From: Paludibacteraceae bacterium
Lineage (GTDB): Bacteria; Bacteroidota; Bacteroidia; Bacteroidales; Paludibacteraceae
DNA length: 34,057 bases
NCBI GenBank assembly: GCA_017450605.1
Contig: JAFSTG010000037.1
Coordinates: forward strand, 1 to 34,057
Direction: 5' to 3'
Made by a program: the position numbers and the translations under genes. The notes under the pieces are model-generated. The model ran no database searches, was not told where the DNA came from, and worked only from the letters and a program-made list of their open reading frames with translations. Shown here piece after piece: positions 24,023 through 32,098 of this stretch. Within the stretch, counting starts at the first letter, position 1; every line of letters begins with the position of its first letter.

Positions 24023-24051
24023 ATGTTGCAAACAATGTAAAATATGTTGCA
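24023..24051 (-). promoter_or_regulatory. Direct-repeat candidate activator site
   Basis: The octamer ATGTTGCA occurs at 24023-24030 and again at 24044-24051, 21 bp apart, which is two helical turns and so on the same DNA face. On the transcribed minus strand the order is TGCAACAT-N13-TGCAACAT, ending eight bases before the -33 box. This is where an activator, such as the hybrid two-component regulator of a fructan PUL, would be expected to bind. Confidence 0.5.
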
Positions 24052-24064
24052 TAATAGGAATAGT

Positions 24065-24103
24065 TACCTTCCCTTTTCCGCCATTAGCGGAAAGGGGAAG
24101 GTA
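24065..24103 (-). terminator. 17-bp hairpin after the endo-GH32 gene
   Basis: The arms at 24065-24081 and 24087-24103 pair over 17 bp with one G-T wobble around the loop CATTA; the inner stem is GC-rich (TTTTCCGC with its partner). It begins 12 bases after the stop of the endo-GH32 gene. No strong U tract follows on the minus strand, so it may terminate partly, or protect the 3' end of the susC-endo-GH32 message. Confidence 0.7.
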
Positions 24104-24114
24104 CAAATAGCAAA

Positions 24115-25707
24115 TCAGTAAGTTGTTATTTGCGGAGTGGTAAGTGATACTGTTCCATTATAACTATTTACCGACCAGCAGTTATGTTGTATGCCATAGA
24201 CTCGGTTGGTGTAAGCCAGCACATCGTTGATATACATAACGAGTACGGAGTTGTCGGTGTAGATATCCACATTGTAGGTGTTATCTGCCGGAGTGTCGAA
24301 CTCGTAGCTATCGATAGCGCCGATAAAGCCCATACCTTTGCTTCCTTCTTCTTCGAAGTTGATTTTGCGTCGTGTGTCGCTTTCAGGATTTACGACCACG
24401 GTGTAATATTTCTCGCTGTCGGTGCCGCGGACGAAGGAGAATCCGAACTTGTCGGAAGCACCTTGTGTGGTAACAGTAAGTGAAATATGGTTGTGGTAGT
24501 CGAGGCGGTTGAAGAGGACATGGCTGTTTTTGTCGAGAGTGTAGGTGCCGTTTTGGGCGGTAACACCTTCATCGCTCTGAGCCATTAGTTTCACTTCTTT
24601 GCCATTACTATATTTGTTTTTTATTCCTGCCACTTCACCGAGAGTAAGTGTGCCGTCGGCATGTTGTATGAGTCGGTGTGCAACAAGCGAGCCTGCCCAT
24701 TGAGGTTCGCCGGTAGGGTTGGTTTTAGTGTTGTCTTGTCCCTCGCGAGTAGGGCACCAGCCCCAAATATACCTGTTTTCGCCATCGGACGCTGTCTTAC
24801 CAGCGTAGAAACCGCGTGAGTCGAGGAATCCTTCATGGTTGTCAGGCCATATACCTGCATCAGCAGCAGTGCATGCTTTGAGTTCGTCGATAGTATGACC
24901 CTTGAAATATTGCACACGGCGGATAGCTTGATGCATCTCGCTATACACAAGATACCACCAGTCGCCCATCTTGAAGATGTCGGGGCATTCGTAGAAGCGG
25001 TCCCACATCATCGACATGAATACGCCTTTGTGTTCCCAATTCTGCAAGTCGGGTGAAGTGAACTCAGCGAGGTTGCCCTTGCCGCCTGTCTTGGTGCTGA
25101 CAACCATGTGCCATAGTCCGTCATCTTCGCTTTTCCAAACGAAGGGGTCGCGGAAATCGCTACTGCTATAAGCATAACTTACACCGCGCAGGCGGAAAAG
25201 TTGGTTTTTTGTCCATGTTTTGAAATCGGGTGATGTGGCATACATCACTACTTGTCCGTCTTCGCCTGCTTTAGGCTGGTCGCGGTTAGCAGTGTAGAAG
25301 ATATAGTAGAGTTTGTCTTGCTCGTTATATACAATACATCCGGTTCCTAAAGCTGCATCCTGTTCGGCTCGTGAACCTGTTGACAAGACCTCACCCAACG
25401 ACGTATAATTTGCTACGTCAGTTGTTTTAACCCCCCAGAAAGGATGATATGTGCCTGCCATGTTAGGGCGAAACTCTTGCAGATAGAGGACTTTAAAAGT
25501 CTTTGTATTGGGGTCGAAGAACGGCATGGGGTCGCCTACGAAACCTGCGTAAGGCTTGTAGTAGGTGGTGCTTGTCTTCTCGTCAACAGAAGCATATTGC
25601 TTGGTCGTTCCGTCCCAGTCTTTCTGTTCGGGTTGGATATCGGATTCGCAGGCATTTAACATCATTACGCTCAGTGCCGCAATTGTAAATATATTTATTG
25701 CTTTCAT
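24115..25707 (-). CDS. GH32 endo-fructanase-like surface lipoprotein
   Basis: This 530-residue GH32 protein has the catalytic triad in diverged form: GFVGDPMPFF (nucleophile Asp59), FRDP (Asp187) and YECPD (Glu240). A lipoprotein signal (MLNAC, Cys20) with acidic residues right after the cysteine (ESD) favours export to the cell surface. The replacement of the usual WMNDPNG by VGDPMPF is typical of the BT1760-like endo-levanase branch. The C-terminal beta-sandwich (about 380-530) has lectin-like strands such as FGFSFVRGTDSEKYYTVVV. The start is the ATG at 25707; the frame is open further upstream inside the previous gene, but no signal peptide would result. The glycan-binding protein gene ends five bases before it. 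Confidence 0.9.
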   Translation of the reverse strand: MKAINIFTIAALSVMMLNACESDIQPEQKDWDGTTKQYASVDEKTSTTYYKPYAGFVGDPMPFFDPNTKTFKVLYLQEFRPNMAGTYHPFWGVKTTDVANYTSLGEVLSTGSRAEQDAALGTGCIVYNEQDKLYYIFYTANRDQPKAGEDGQVVMYATSPDFKTWTKNQLFRLRGVSYAYSSSDFRDPFVWKSEDDGLWHMVVSTKTGGKGNLAEFTSPDLQNWEHKGVFMSMMWDRFYECPDIFKMGDWWYLVYSEMHQAIRRVQYFKGHTIDELKACTAADAGIWPDNHEGFLDSRGFYAGKTASDGENRYIWGWCPTREGQDNTKTNPTGEPQWAGSLVAHRLIQHADGTLTLGEVAGIKNKYSNGKEVKLMAQSDEGVTAQNGTYTLDKNSHVLFNRLDYHNHISLTVTTQGASDKFGFSFVRGTDSEKYYTVVVNPESDTRRKINFEEEGSKGMGFIGAIDSYEFDTPADNTYNVDIYTDNSVLVMYINDVLAYTNRVYGIQHNCWSVNSYNGTVSLTTPQITTY

Positions 25708-25712
25708 AACTG

Positions 25713-27107
25713 TTATTGCATTAAGTAATTGATGGCATTCTCTGTTATCTTTGCCACATTGTCGTGGTAGTATGAGGTTACATCGGTAGCCACAGTGTAC
25801 CAGTCGTAGCAGCCCGAGCCGATGCATACTATGGCACCATGCTCAGTAGTAGGACGGTACTCCCAAGCAACGATAGCCTTGTCGCCGTAAGCGATGTCGA
25901 TAGCACCTGTCTTCTGACGCCAATCTTCGTTGTCGGCATATCCTCCCCAGTCGGTACCGATATGGTATTGAGCGGTGGAGTTGGTAATACGGTAGCCTGC
26001 ATCGCAAGTGAATACGCTTTCGAGTTCATCGGACTTCATTACGAGGTTCTGCCACAGAGCGTGGTCGGTCTTTCCTGCTATGTTAAAGCTCCACGGGCTT
26101 CCTACAGTCTCTGCATCGGCTTCGTTTTGTCCCCAGCAGTTGTTGGGTACGCAGTCGGCTTCGCCTATATATGCAGGCAGGTATGTGGCATAGCGAGTAA
26201 GCAGGAAGTTGCCTCCTGCCTCGTAATAAGCTTTCAGTTGGTCAACAGCAGCGAGGGCTTCGGCAGCGTTGGCTTCGAATTGTCCCTTTCCGTCGATACC
26301 ACCGTCTTTATGCAGATGCCACCAGATAACCTTACATTCACTCAGGTCAACATTACCTTGTGCGAGGTCGGTGAAGGAGGCATACGCCGCTTTCTCTACT
26401 GTGCTCAGTAACCAAGAGCATGCCGCTGCTTCTTCAGGATTTAGTTGTTGCTGAGTAGCAGCAATGCCTACATACAGAGCGTGCGGACTTGCCATCTCGC
26501 TAACCGTTACCTTATAAACATAGGATGCCGTATTGCATGTAACAGTGAAATCTACGGGATTGGTGAAGTCGCATGGAACACCGCTTGCAGGTGTTACTAT
26601 AGCTCCCTCGGAAGTGGTGATAGTAGGAGTGAGAGAGGCGATATTGGTGCCAACAGGTACTTGCACAGAGATAGTATGTGCCGACTCATTGATAACACCT
26701 GTGAACTGTCCGTTAAGAATGAAGGTAAGTATTCTTGCCTCGTCGTGCTTTACAGACAGAGTGTATTCTTCGAACACACTACCGTTGGTAACGCGTATCA
26801 GTCGCGGTGCTGTGAGGTTCAGATGTTCGCCTTGTTTGATATTGGCAACGGCACCTTCTGAGAGACTTAGTTGCGACAGCGTCATATCCTGTTCGTTGTA
26901 GGTCTCGGGTATGGCTGCAATGATAGTACGGCGGGTCTGGTCGATAACCCCTTGATAGGTGTCGTCTAACGTAAGCGTCAGTACCTTACATTCACCATCG
27001 AGATTGAATTGGCTGTTTTGCTTGTTGCACCCCATAAAAAGCAAGGAGCAGAGAGCAAGTAGCACTGAACCCAAAACAATGGAACGTGAATTATTGTTAG
27101 TTTTCAT
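25713..27107 (-). CDS. Surface glycan-binding lipoprotein with DUF4960 domain
   Basis: This 464-residue lipoprotein (LFMGC, Cys27) has two Ig-like beta domains of the DUF5018 kind (about 35-120 and 121-205), each with a strand pattern around ILTFILNGQFTGVI and EEYTLSVKH. They are followed by a DUF4960 domain (about 208-464) with CKVIWWHLHKDGG, GGNFLLTRYATYLPAYIG and the closing ITENAINYLMQ. DUF4960 has an alpha/beta layout like ThuA or glutamine-amidotransferase-type folds. It lies between susD and the endo-GH32 gene, the place of BT1761, the levan-binding surface protein. Binding of fructan is inferred from this position. Confidence 0.88.
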   Translation of the reverse strand: MKTNNNSRSIVLGSVLLALCSLLFMGCNKQNSQFNLDGECKVLTLTLDDTYQGVIDQTRRTIIAAIPETYNEQDMTLSQLSLSEGAVANIKQGEHLNLTAPRLIRVTNGSVFEEYTLSVKHDEARILTFILNGQFTGVINESAHTISVQVPVGTNIASLTPTITTSEGAIVTPASGVPCDFTNPVDFTVTCNTASYVYKVTVSEMASPHALYVGIAATQQQLNPEEAAACSWLLSTVEKAAYASFTDLAQGNVDLSECKVIWWHLHKDGGIDGKGQFEANAAEALAAVDQLKAYYEAGGNFLLTRYATYLPAYIGEADCVPNNCWGQNEADAETVGSPWSFNIAGKTDHALWQNLVMKSDELESVFTCDAGYRITNSTAQYHIGTDWGGYADNEDWRQKTGAIDIAYGDKAIVAWEYRPTTEHGAIVCIGSGCYDWYTVATDVTSYYHDNVAKITENAINYLMQ

Positions 27108-27135
27108 ATTTATTACATGTTTAGTTTTTTAATAA

Positions 27136-28872
27136 TTACCATCCTCCGATGTTTTGCTGATAGTGTCCGTTAGAAGCGGCTATCTGCTCGTAAGGTATGG
27201 GCAGATATTCGTTTTTGTCGGCAGTGAAGTGTGCTGCGGTATAGATAGCGCAGTTGTCGGCTTCTTCGGCATAATAGCGGTTGATGACCGATTCTGCTTC
27301 ACCCCAACGAACGAGGTCGAAGAAACGTTCGCTCTCCATTGCGAGTTCGAGTCGGCGTTCACGTTTCACGCGTGCAAGGGCATCGTTGTTGTCGCTATAA
27401 GGTTTAACGCGTATCTTGGCTCCGTAGTCGATGTCGTATCCGTTGAGCATTGATGTGCTGGCGGCAGCACGAACACGCAGTTGGTTGACAAGTGCAATAG
27501 CTTCGTCGCCGCGCCCCAATTGTGCTAAAGCCTCAGCTCTCATAAGCAGAACGTCGGCATAACGAAGTACGATGCGGTTCATCGGGCTTCCCCACCATGC
27601 ACCTTTGATAAGATACTCGGTGTCGGGGTCAACGTTATGTTTGAGTGTTACGTTGTATCCGTACAGACCATTCGAGCGGCTCCATGTTTGTGTCTTAGCC
27701 ATCATGTAGTTGGCATTGAACATATACGGGAAGCCGGGAATACCTATGGTGAGCCATAGGCGCGGGTCAGCATTGTCGGTAGCGGCGTTGAAATCTTTCT
27801 GGTTAAAGTTCTCAACAGGCAGACCTGAGTCGTCGGTATGGAAGGCGTTGACAAGGTTCTGTGAAGGTTTGTAAAAGTCGCAACCACCGTCGGTAACGCC
27901 CGGTATGTTTGGAACAATCAGCCCATACGACCAGTTGAGGTTACCATTTTTCGTGCCGTCGTTCATAGAGTACTGCATAGCCCAGATACTCTCAACTCCG
28001 TTTTCATACTGTGGTTCGGGGCGGAAATTATTATGAAAGTCGGGTTCGAGTGCGTAGTTGCCTGCACTGTAAATGGCAGGGTCGGTAAATTCAACTACTT
28101 TCTGCAAATCTCCGCTATTAATCTCCGTTACTCTATGACTCGTAGCATCGTCCTGACGATAAGCCTTATAGAGGTAAGTCTTTGCCATTAGTGCGGCAGC
28201 TGCCGCTTTGGTAGGACGCCCTTTGTCGGCTTGAGTATCCGGCAGATTATTGTAGGAGAACTCCAAGTCGTTGATGATAACCTGCCAACCTTCGTCGTTA
28301 GTGTATGCGGTATTGCTCAGTTCGTTATAGTCTTGCTGAGTGAGGTCGGCTTTCACTACGAAAGGTATATTTTTGTACAAGCGCTTGAGAAGAAAATGAC
28401 CGTATGCACGCAAGAAATACATCTCGGCAAGACGTTGATTTTTCAGTGCATAGCTGTCGTCAATCTTATTGAGTGCATTAATGGCAGCGTTAACACGGCT
28501 GAGGCTGTTGTACAAGCGCACCCACATATCGTTGATATTCCAGTTGGTAGTTAGAATACCTTGCGATATTTCGAGTTGGTGAAATACATCGCCATCAGAA
28601 GTGCCGTTTCCGCCCTTATATGCGTCGTCTGAACGAACGTCGAAGTTCCACATCGAGAACGACGAGTTGATATCTTCAGACGAAATAAATACCGCGTAAG
28701 CCGAAATAACGAGCTGATCGATATATTCGGGGTCGCTTATTTGGTCTTCGCTAAGAATGCCTTGCGGGATGTCCTGATTGAGGAAATTGTCGCACGATGT
28801 TAATAATAGTGAAGCACATACGAGCAACATCGACGCAAAAGCAGCAAAATTATTTTTATTTAAAGTCTTCAT
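27136..28872 (-). CDS. SusD-like outer-membrane glycan-binding lipoprotein
   Basis: This 578-residue SusD/RagB family lipoprotein (LLTSC, Cys27) forms the lid of the SusC channel and binds the oligosaccharide. The N-terminus DNFLNQDIPQGILSEDQI and the helical TPR-like segment LYNSLSRVNAAINALN...LAEMYFLRAYGHFLL are diagnostic. So is the C-terminal RYADVLLMRAEALAQLGRGDEA followed by VKRERRLELAMESERFFDLVRWG. It starts 12 bases after the susC stop and is 28 bases before the glycan-binding protein gene. Position corresponds to BT1762. Confidence 0.96.
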   Translation of the reverse strand: MKTLNKNNFAAFASMLLVCASLLLTSCDNFLNQDIPQGILSEDQISDPEYIDQLVISAYAVFISSEDINSSFSMWNFDVRSDDAYKGGNGTSDGDVFHQLEISQGILTTNWNINDMWVRLYNSLSRVNAAINALNKIDDSYALKNQRLAEMYFLRAYGHFLLKRLYKNIPFVVKADLTQQDYNELSNTAYTNDEGWQVIINDLEFSYNNLPDTQADKGRPTKAAAAALMAKTYLYKAYRQDDATSHRVTEINSGDLQKVVEFTDPAIYSAGNYALEPDFHNNFRPEPQYENGVESIWAMQYSMNDGTKNGNLNWSYGLIVPNIPGVTDGGCDFYKPSQNLVNAFHTDDSGLPVENFNQKDFNAATDNADPRLWLTIGIPGFPYMFNANYMMAKTQTWSRSNGLYGYNVTLKHNVDPDTEYLIKGAWWGSPMNRIVLRYADVLLMRAEALAQLGRGDEAIALVNQLRVRAAASTSMLNGYDIDYGAKIRVKPYSDNNDALARVKRERRLELAMESERFFDLVRWGEAESVINRYYAEEADNCAIYTAAHFTADKNEYLPIPYEQIAASNGHYQQNIGGW

Positions 28873-28884
28873 AGTAGTAGAAAG

Positions 28885-31800
28885 TTAGAAGGTTACTTTT
28901 GTTCCTAATGTTACCGTCAGTGGGATAGGATATCCGAAGTTAGGATTCTCGGGGTCAACACCTGTGAAGTTGCGAGCGTGAATAGTAAATACATTCTGTG
29001 CTGAAACAAACCAGCGCCAGTTTTGCATCTTCATTTTTTCGCAAGCTGATTTTGGCAGGTTGTAGCCAAGTTGCAGGTTGCGCAGTTTAAGGAACGATCC
29101 GTTCTCAACCCAATAGGTGCTCACGCGTTTCTCGTTGTTGTTGTCAGAGAGCGACAAGGCAGGTATGTTGCTATTGGGATTGGTCGGACTCCATGCATCA
29201 AGCAGGCGAGTACCTTTGTTGAGGAATCCGATGTTGAGTCCTGCCCAGATATCGGTTTCGCGTTTGAGGTCGGTTATTACGTCAACACCGGCTACGCCTT
29301 GCAAGAAAATTGTCAGGTCGAACCCTTTATACTCGAAGTAGAAATTAGCGCCATACGACATAGCCGGTACGGGTGAATATATCCAGTCTTGGTCGGCTTC
29401 GGTGATAAACCCGTCGCCGTTGAGGTCGCGGTAACGTATGCGTCCTACGTCGGCACCTTCTTGAATGGCGTGATTGTCAACCTCTTCCTGACTTTTAAAT
29501 ATACCATCGGCGATATAGCCTACTTGCGAACCCATGGCGTGTCCGACAACCGATTTCACTCCATTGCCGCCGAATGTCCCTTTAGCCGCGATTGTTTCAG
29601 GCAGTTTAGTAACGGTGTTTTTATACGAAGAGATATTGGCAGTGATGTCGTATTTGAAGCCTCCTGCTGTTTGATTACGATAGCCCAGCGAGAGTTCAAC
29701 ACCCATATTGTCCATAGCGCCTGCGTTTACCCATTGTACAGAGCCTTCGCCCATAGCGCCGATACCGTCCATCAGCACGAGGATGTCTTTGGTCTGCTTG
29801 TAGAACCAATCGAACGAACCGTAAAGAGTCTGTTTGAAGAAGGCAAAGTCGAGACCCACGTTGGTCTGTGTTGTAGTCTCCCATTTGATATCGTCGTTAC
29901 CTATCTGGTTGCGTTTGAAGCCCGACTGCAGCGTATGTCCGCCGTTGGTGCCTTCGATGTCGTAGCTGGTGCCGTAACTTTGTCCCCCCGACTCGTTAAC
30001 GCCGTAGTTGCTGACGTAGATAGTGTAGCGGGCAGTAGATGAGATGTCTTGGTTACCTGTTTGTCCCCACGAGGCACGCAGTTTGAGGTCGTCTAACCAT
30101 GATGAAGCTCCGCTCATGAATTTCTCCTGACTCAGACGCCAACCTATCGAAACAGAGGGGAAGGTAGCGAAGCGGTTGTGGCGACCGAAGCGGCTCGAAC
30201 CGTCGTGACGCTGTGTGAACGACACAAGATAGCGGTTGTCGTAGGTATAGTTGGCTTTACCGAAGAATGATATAAGCGAGTAACTGCCTGCCGAGCCATA
30301 GGCTTGGGCTGTTCCTACACCGGCATCAGGCCACATGTAGGTAGGATTAAGTACAATAAAATCTTCTTTATAACCTGAGAACCATTCGTCAATTTGGCGA
30401 TTAAGCTCAGTACCGAGAAGGAAGTCGGCACGATGTTTACCAATCTCGAGATTATATGTGATAATGGCATTCCACATCCATTTGAGCCAGTGCTCTTGTT
30501 TGGCTTCTACGCCGTTTTTGTCGTTAGCAACCGTACCTTCGGTGATGGGGTAGGTGAATATGCGTTGTTTTTTCTGAGCGTAGTCGATACCTGCTGTTGT
30601 GCGGATATTCAGACCTTTATAAGGTGCAATATTGATGAATGCATTACCGAACATACGCCAGTAGGTGTAGCGGTTGTCTTTATTTCGTTCAAGGCGCGCT
30701 ACGGGATTCTCGCGGTCGGGATAACCGCCTACCGGTCCTGCAAATTCGCCTTCGGTTGTATAGATGGGTAGCGAAGGGTTGAACTGAAGCACATTCTCAA
30801 GAAAACCGCCCGGGGCCGCTACCTCTGAGGTGCGGTTGAGTGTGAAGTTCTCGCCTATTGAAACGTAGTCGCCTATAACTTTATAGTCGGTATTGATACG
30901 TGCAGAGAAACGGTCGAAGTCGGAGGTCTTAATCACACCATTGTTCTTGTAGTATCCAAGCGAGAAGAAACTGCTTCCTTTCTGCGAACCGTTCGATACT
31001 GCAACGTTATAACTTTGTATTATGCCAGGGCGAGTAGTAGCGTCGTACCAATCGGTGTCAGCTGCGGGCACGGTGCCTGACTCGTCGAGATATTTTTTCA
31101 TTGTGATATTATTGAGCACGGGATATCCTTGCTCGTTATAACCCCAATCATAATGATAACCAAGAGCATTGGTGTTGGGGTTCATATTGTCGTTGACGTA
31201 TGCCTGCCACATTACGCGACCATATTGCTCGGCATTAAGCACTTTCATACGGTTGACATACGACTGCACAGCAACAGAGGCATCAAGGTCAACACGAAGT
31301 TTGCCTTCAGCACCTTTCTTTGTGGTGATAATGATAACACCATTTGCAGCACGCGAACCATAGATGCTTGCCGAGGCAGCATCTTTTAGTACTTGTATTG
31401 TCTCTATGTCGTTTGGATTCAACTCGTGCATACCTGATTTGGTAGGCACGCCATCGATGATGTAAAGCGGGTCGTTGTCGTTGAGAGTACCCACACCGCG
31501 AATGCGGACAGTAGCAGCTCCTGAGGGTGAACCGTCGGCAGAGATATTCATACCGGGGATTTTGCCCTGAAGGGCTTTCATTGGGTTGTTCTCCTGTTGT
31601 TTCTCAAGGTCTTTAGCACTTACTGCGCTAACAGCGCCGGTAAGGTCAGCTTTGCGCTGAGTGGTGTAGCCCGTTACTACTACTTCTTCCAAAACTTCGT
31701 TATCCTCCTCTAAAACTATCTTGAGGTCGGCTGCTGCAACTACGCTCTGCGACTTGAAACCCACGTAGGAGATATTGAGTTTTGCTCCTTGTGCTACAGT

Positions 31801-31995
31801 GAGTTGGAAGTTACCATCGAAGTCGGTAATAGTACCATTTGTAGTGCCGTCTTCAACAACAGATGCGCCTATTATAGGCTCGCCGGTGCCTGCTTCAAGC
31901 ACCACACCTGTTGCCGTTGTTTGTGCCAACAAGAATGTAGGAGATAACAAGCAAATAAGGAATACCAAAAAGGCGTTCTTCTTCTTGAATTCCAT
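28885..31995 (-). CDS. SusC-like TonB-dependent outer-membrane transporter
   Basis: This 1,036-residue importer passes fructan oligosaccharides across the outer membrane. It has a signal peptide (1-24), a carboxypeptidase-regulatory-like N-terminal domain (27-97, ATGVVLEAGTGEPIIGASV), the TonB box EVVVTGY (104-110) and the SusC plug signature VRIRGVGTLNDNDPLYIIDGVP with MNISADGSPSG. A 22-strand barrel then runs to the C-terminal TVTLGTKVTF. There is no STN domain, so it is not an anti-sigma-signalling transporter. It is followed by susD after 12 bases. Position corresponds to BT1763, whose SusC sets levan specificity in B. thetaiotaomicron; the linkage preferred here cannot be read from sequence. 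Confidence 0.96.
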   Translation of the reverse strand: MEFKKKNAFLVFLICLLSPTFLLAQTTATGVVLEAGTGEPIIGASVVEDGTTNGTITDFDGNFQLTVAQGAKLNISYVGFKSQSVVAAADLKIVLEEDNEVLEEVVVTGYTTQRKADLTGAVSAVSAKDLEKQQENNPMKALQGKIPGMNISADGSPSGAATVRIRGVGTLNDNDPLYIIDGVPTKSGMHELNPNDIETIQVLKDAASASIYGSRAANGVIIITTKKGAEGKLRVDLDASVAVQSYVNRMKVLNAEQYGRVMWQAYVNDNMNPNTNALGYHYDWGYNEQGYPVLNNITMKKYLDESGTVPAADTDWYDATTRPGIIQSYNVAVSNGSQKGSSFFSLGYYKNNGVIKTSDFDRFSARINTDYKVIGDYVSIGENFTLNRTSEVAAPGGFLENVLQFNPSLPIYTTEGEFAGPVGGYPDRENPVARLERNKDNRYTYWRMFGNAFINIAPYKGLNIRTTAGIDYAQKKQRIFTYPITEGTVANDKNGVEAKQEHWLKWMWNAIITYNLEIGKHRADFLLGTELNRQIDEWFSGYKEDFIVLNPTYMWPDAGVGTAQAYGSAGSYSLISFFGKANYTYDNRYLVSFTQRHDGSSRFGRHNRFATFPSVSIGWRLSQEKFMSGASSWLDDLKLRASWGQTGNQDISSTARYTIYVSNYGVNESGGQSYGTSYDIEGTNGGHTLQSGFKRNQIGNDDIKWETTTQTNVGLDFAFFKQTLYGSFDWFYKQTKDILVLMDGIGAMGEGSVQWVNAGAMDNMGVELSLGYRNQTAGGFKYDITANISSYKNTVTKLPETIAAKGTFGGNGVKSVVGHAMGSQVGYIADGIFKSQEEVDNHAIQEGADVGRIRYRDLNGDGFITEADQDWIYSPVPAMSYGANFYFEYKGFDLTIFLQGVAGVDVITDLKRETDIWAGLNIGFLNKGTRLLDAWSPTNPNSNIPALSLSDNNNEKRVSTYWVENGSFLKLRNLQLGYNLPKSACEKMKMQNWRWFVSAQNVFTIHARNFTGVDPENPNFGYPIPLTVTLGTKVTF

Positions 31996-32031
31996 GGTAA
32001 AACTGATTAAGAATTAAGTTTGTAAAAATAC

Positions 32032-32081
32032 TTTTTGTTGACGGTCGGCAGCTGTAAATAGCTGCCAACCACCAACAAAAA
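32032..32081 (-). terminator. Large hairpin between the DUF4960 gene and susC
   Basis: The two arms pair as TTTTTGTTG with CAACAAAAA (32032-32040, 32073-32081) and GGCAGCT with AGCTGCC (32047-32053, 32060-32066). GGT/ACC pairs between them, next to a small internal loop and one mismatch; the loop is GTAAAT. It lies 17 bases after the DUF4960 gene stop, with a U-rich stretch on the minus strand just after it. It fits an intrinsic terminator, but it also sits in the 5' region of the susC message, so an attenuator or mRNA-stabilising role is possible. Confidence 0.75.
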
Positions 32082-32083
32082 TA
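32076..32083 (-). promoter_or_regulatory. Possible -7 box for susC
   Basis: On the minus strand TATTTTTG (32083-32076) matches TAnnTTTG. Only CTTG (32108-32105), 21 bases above, could act as -33. Transcription would begin inside the hairpin at 32032-32081, so the box and the hairpin can hardly both be used in the same way. Low confidence. Confidence 0.35.
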
Positions 32084-32098
32084 GATATTGATTGTTAA

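Noticed and set aside
25708-25827. Upstream in-frame extension of the endo-GH32 gene to 25827
   Set aside because: The 40 extra codons lie inside the preceding gene and would bury the lipoprotein signal that starts exactly at the ATG 25707.
25839-26411. 190-codon plus-strand ORF inside the DUF4960 lipoprotein gene
   Set aside because: Shadow of a real gene; low-complexity hydrophobic product without a start context.
29389-30042. 217-codon plus-strand ORF inside susC
   Set aside because: It is antisense to a conserved SusC barrel, and its product has no recognisable pattern.
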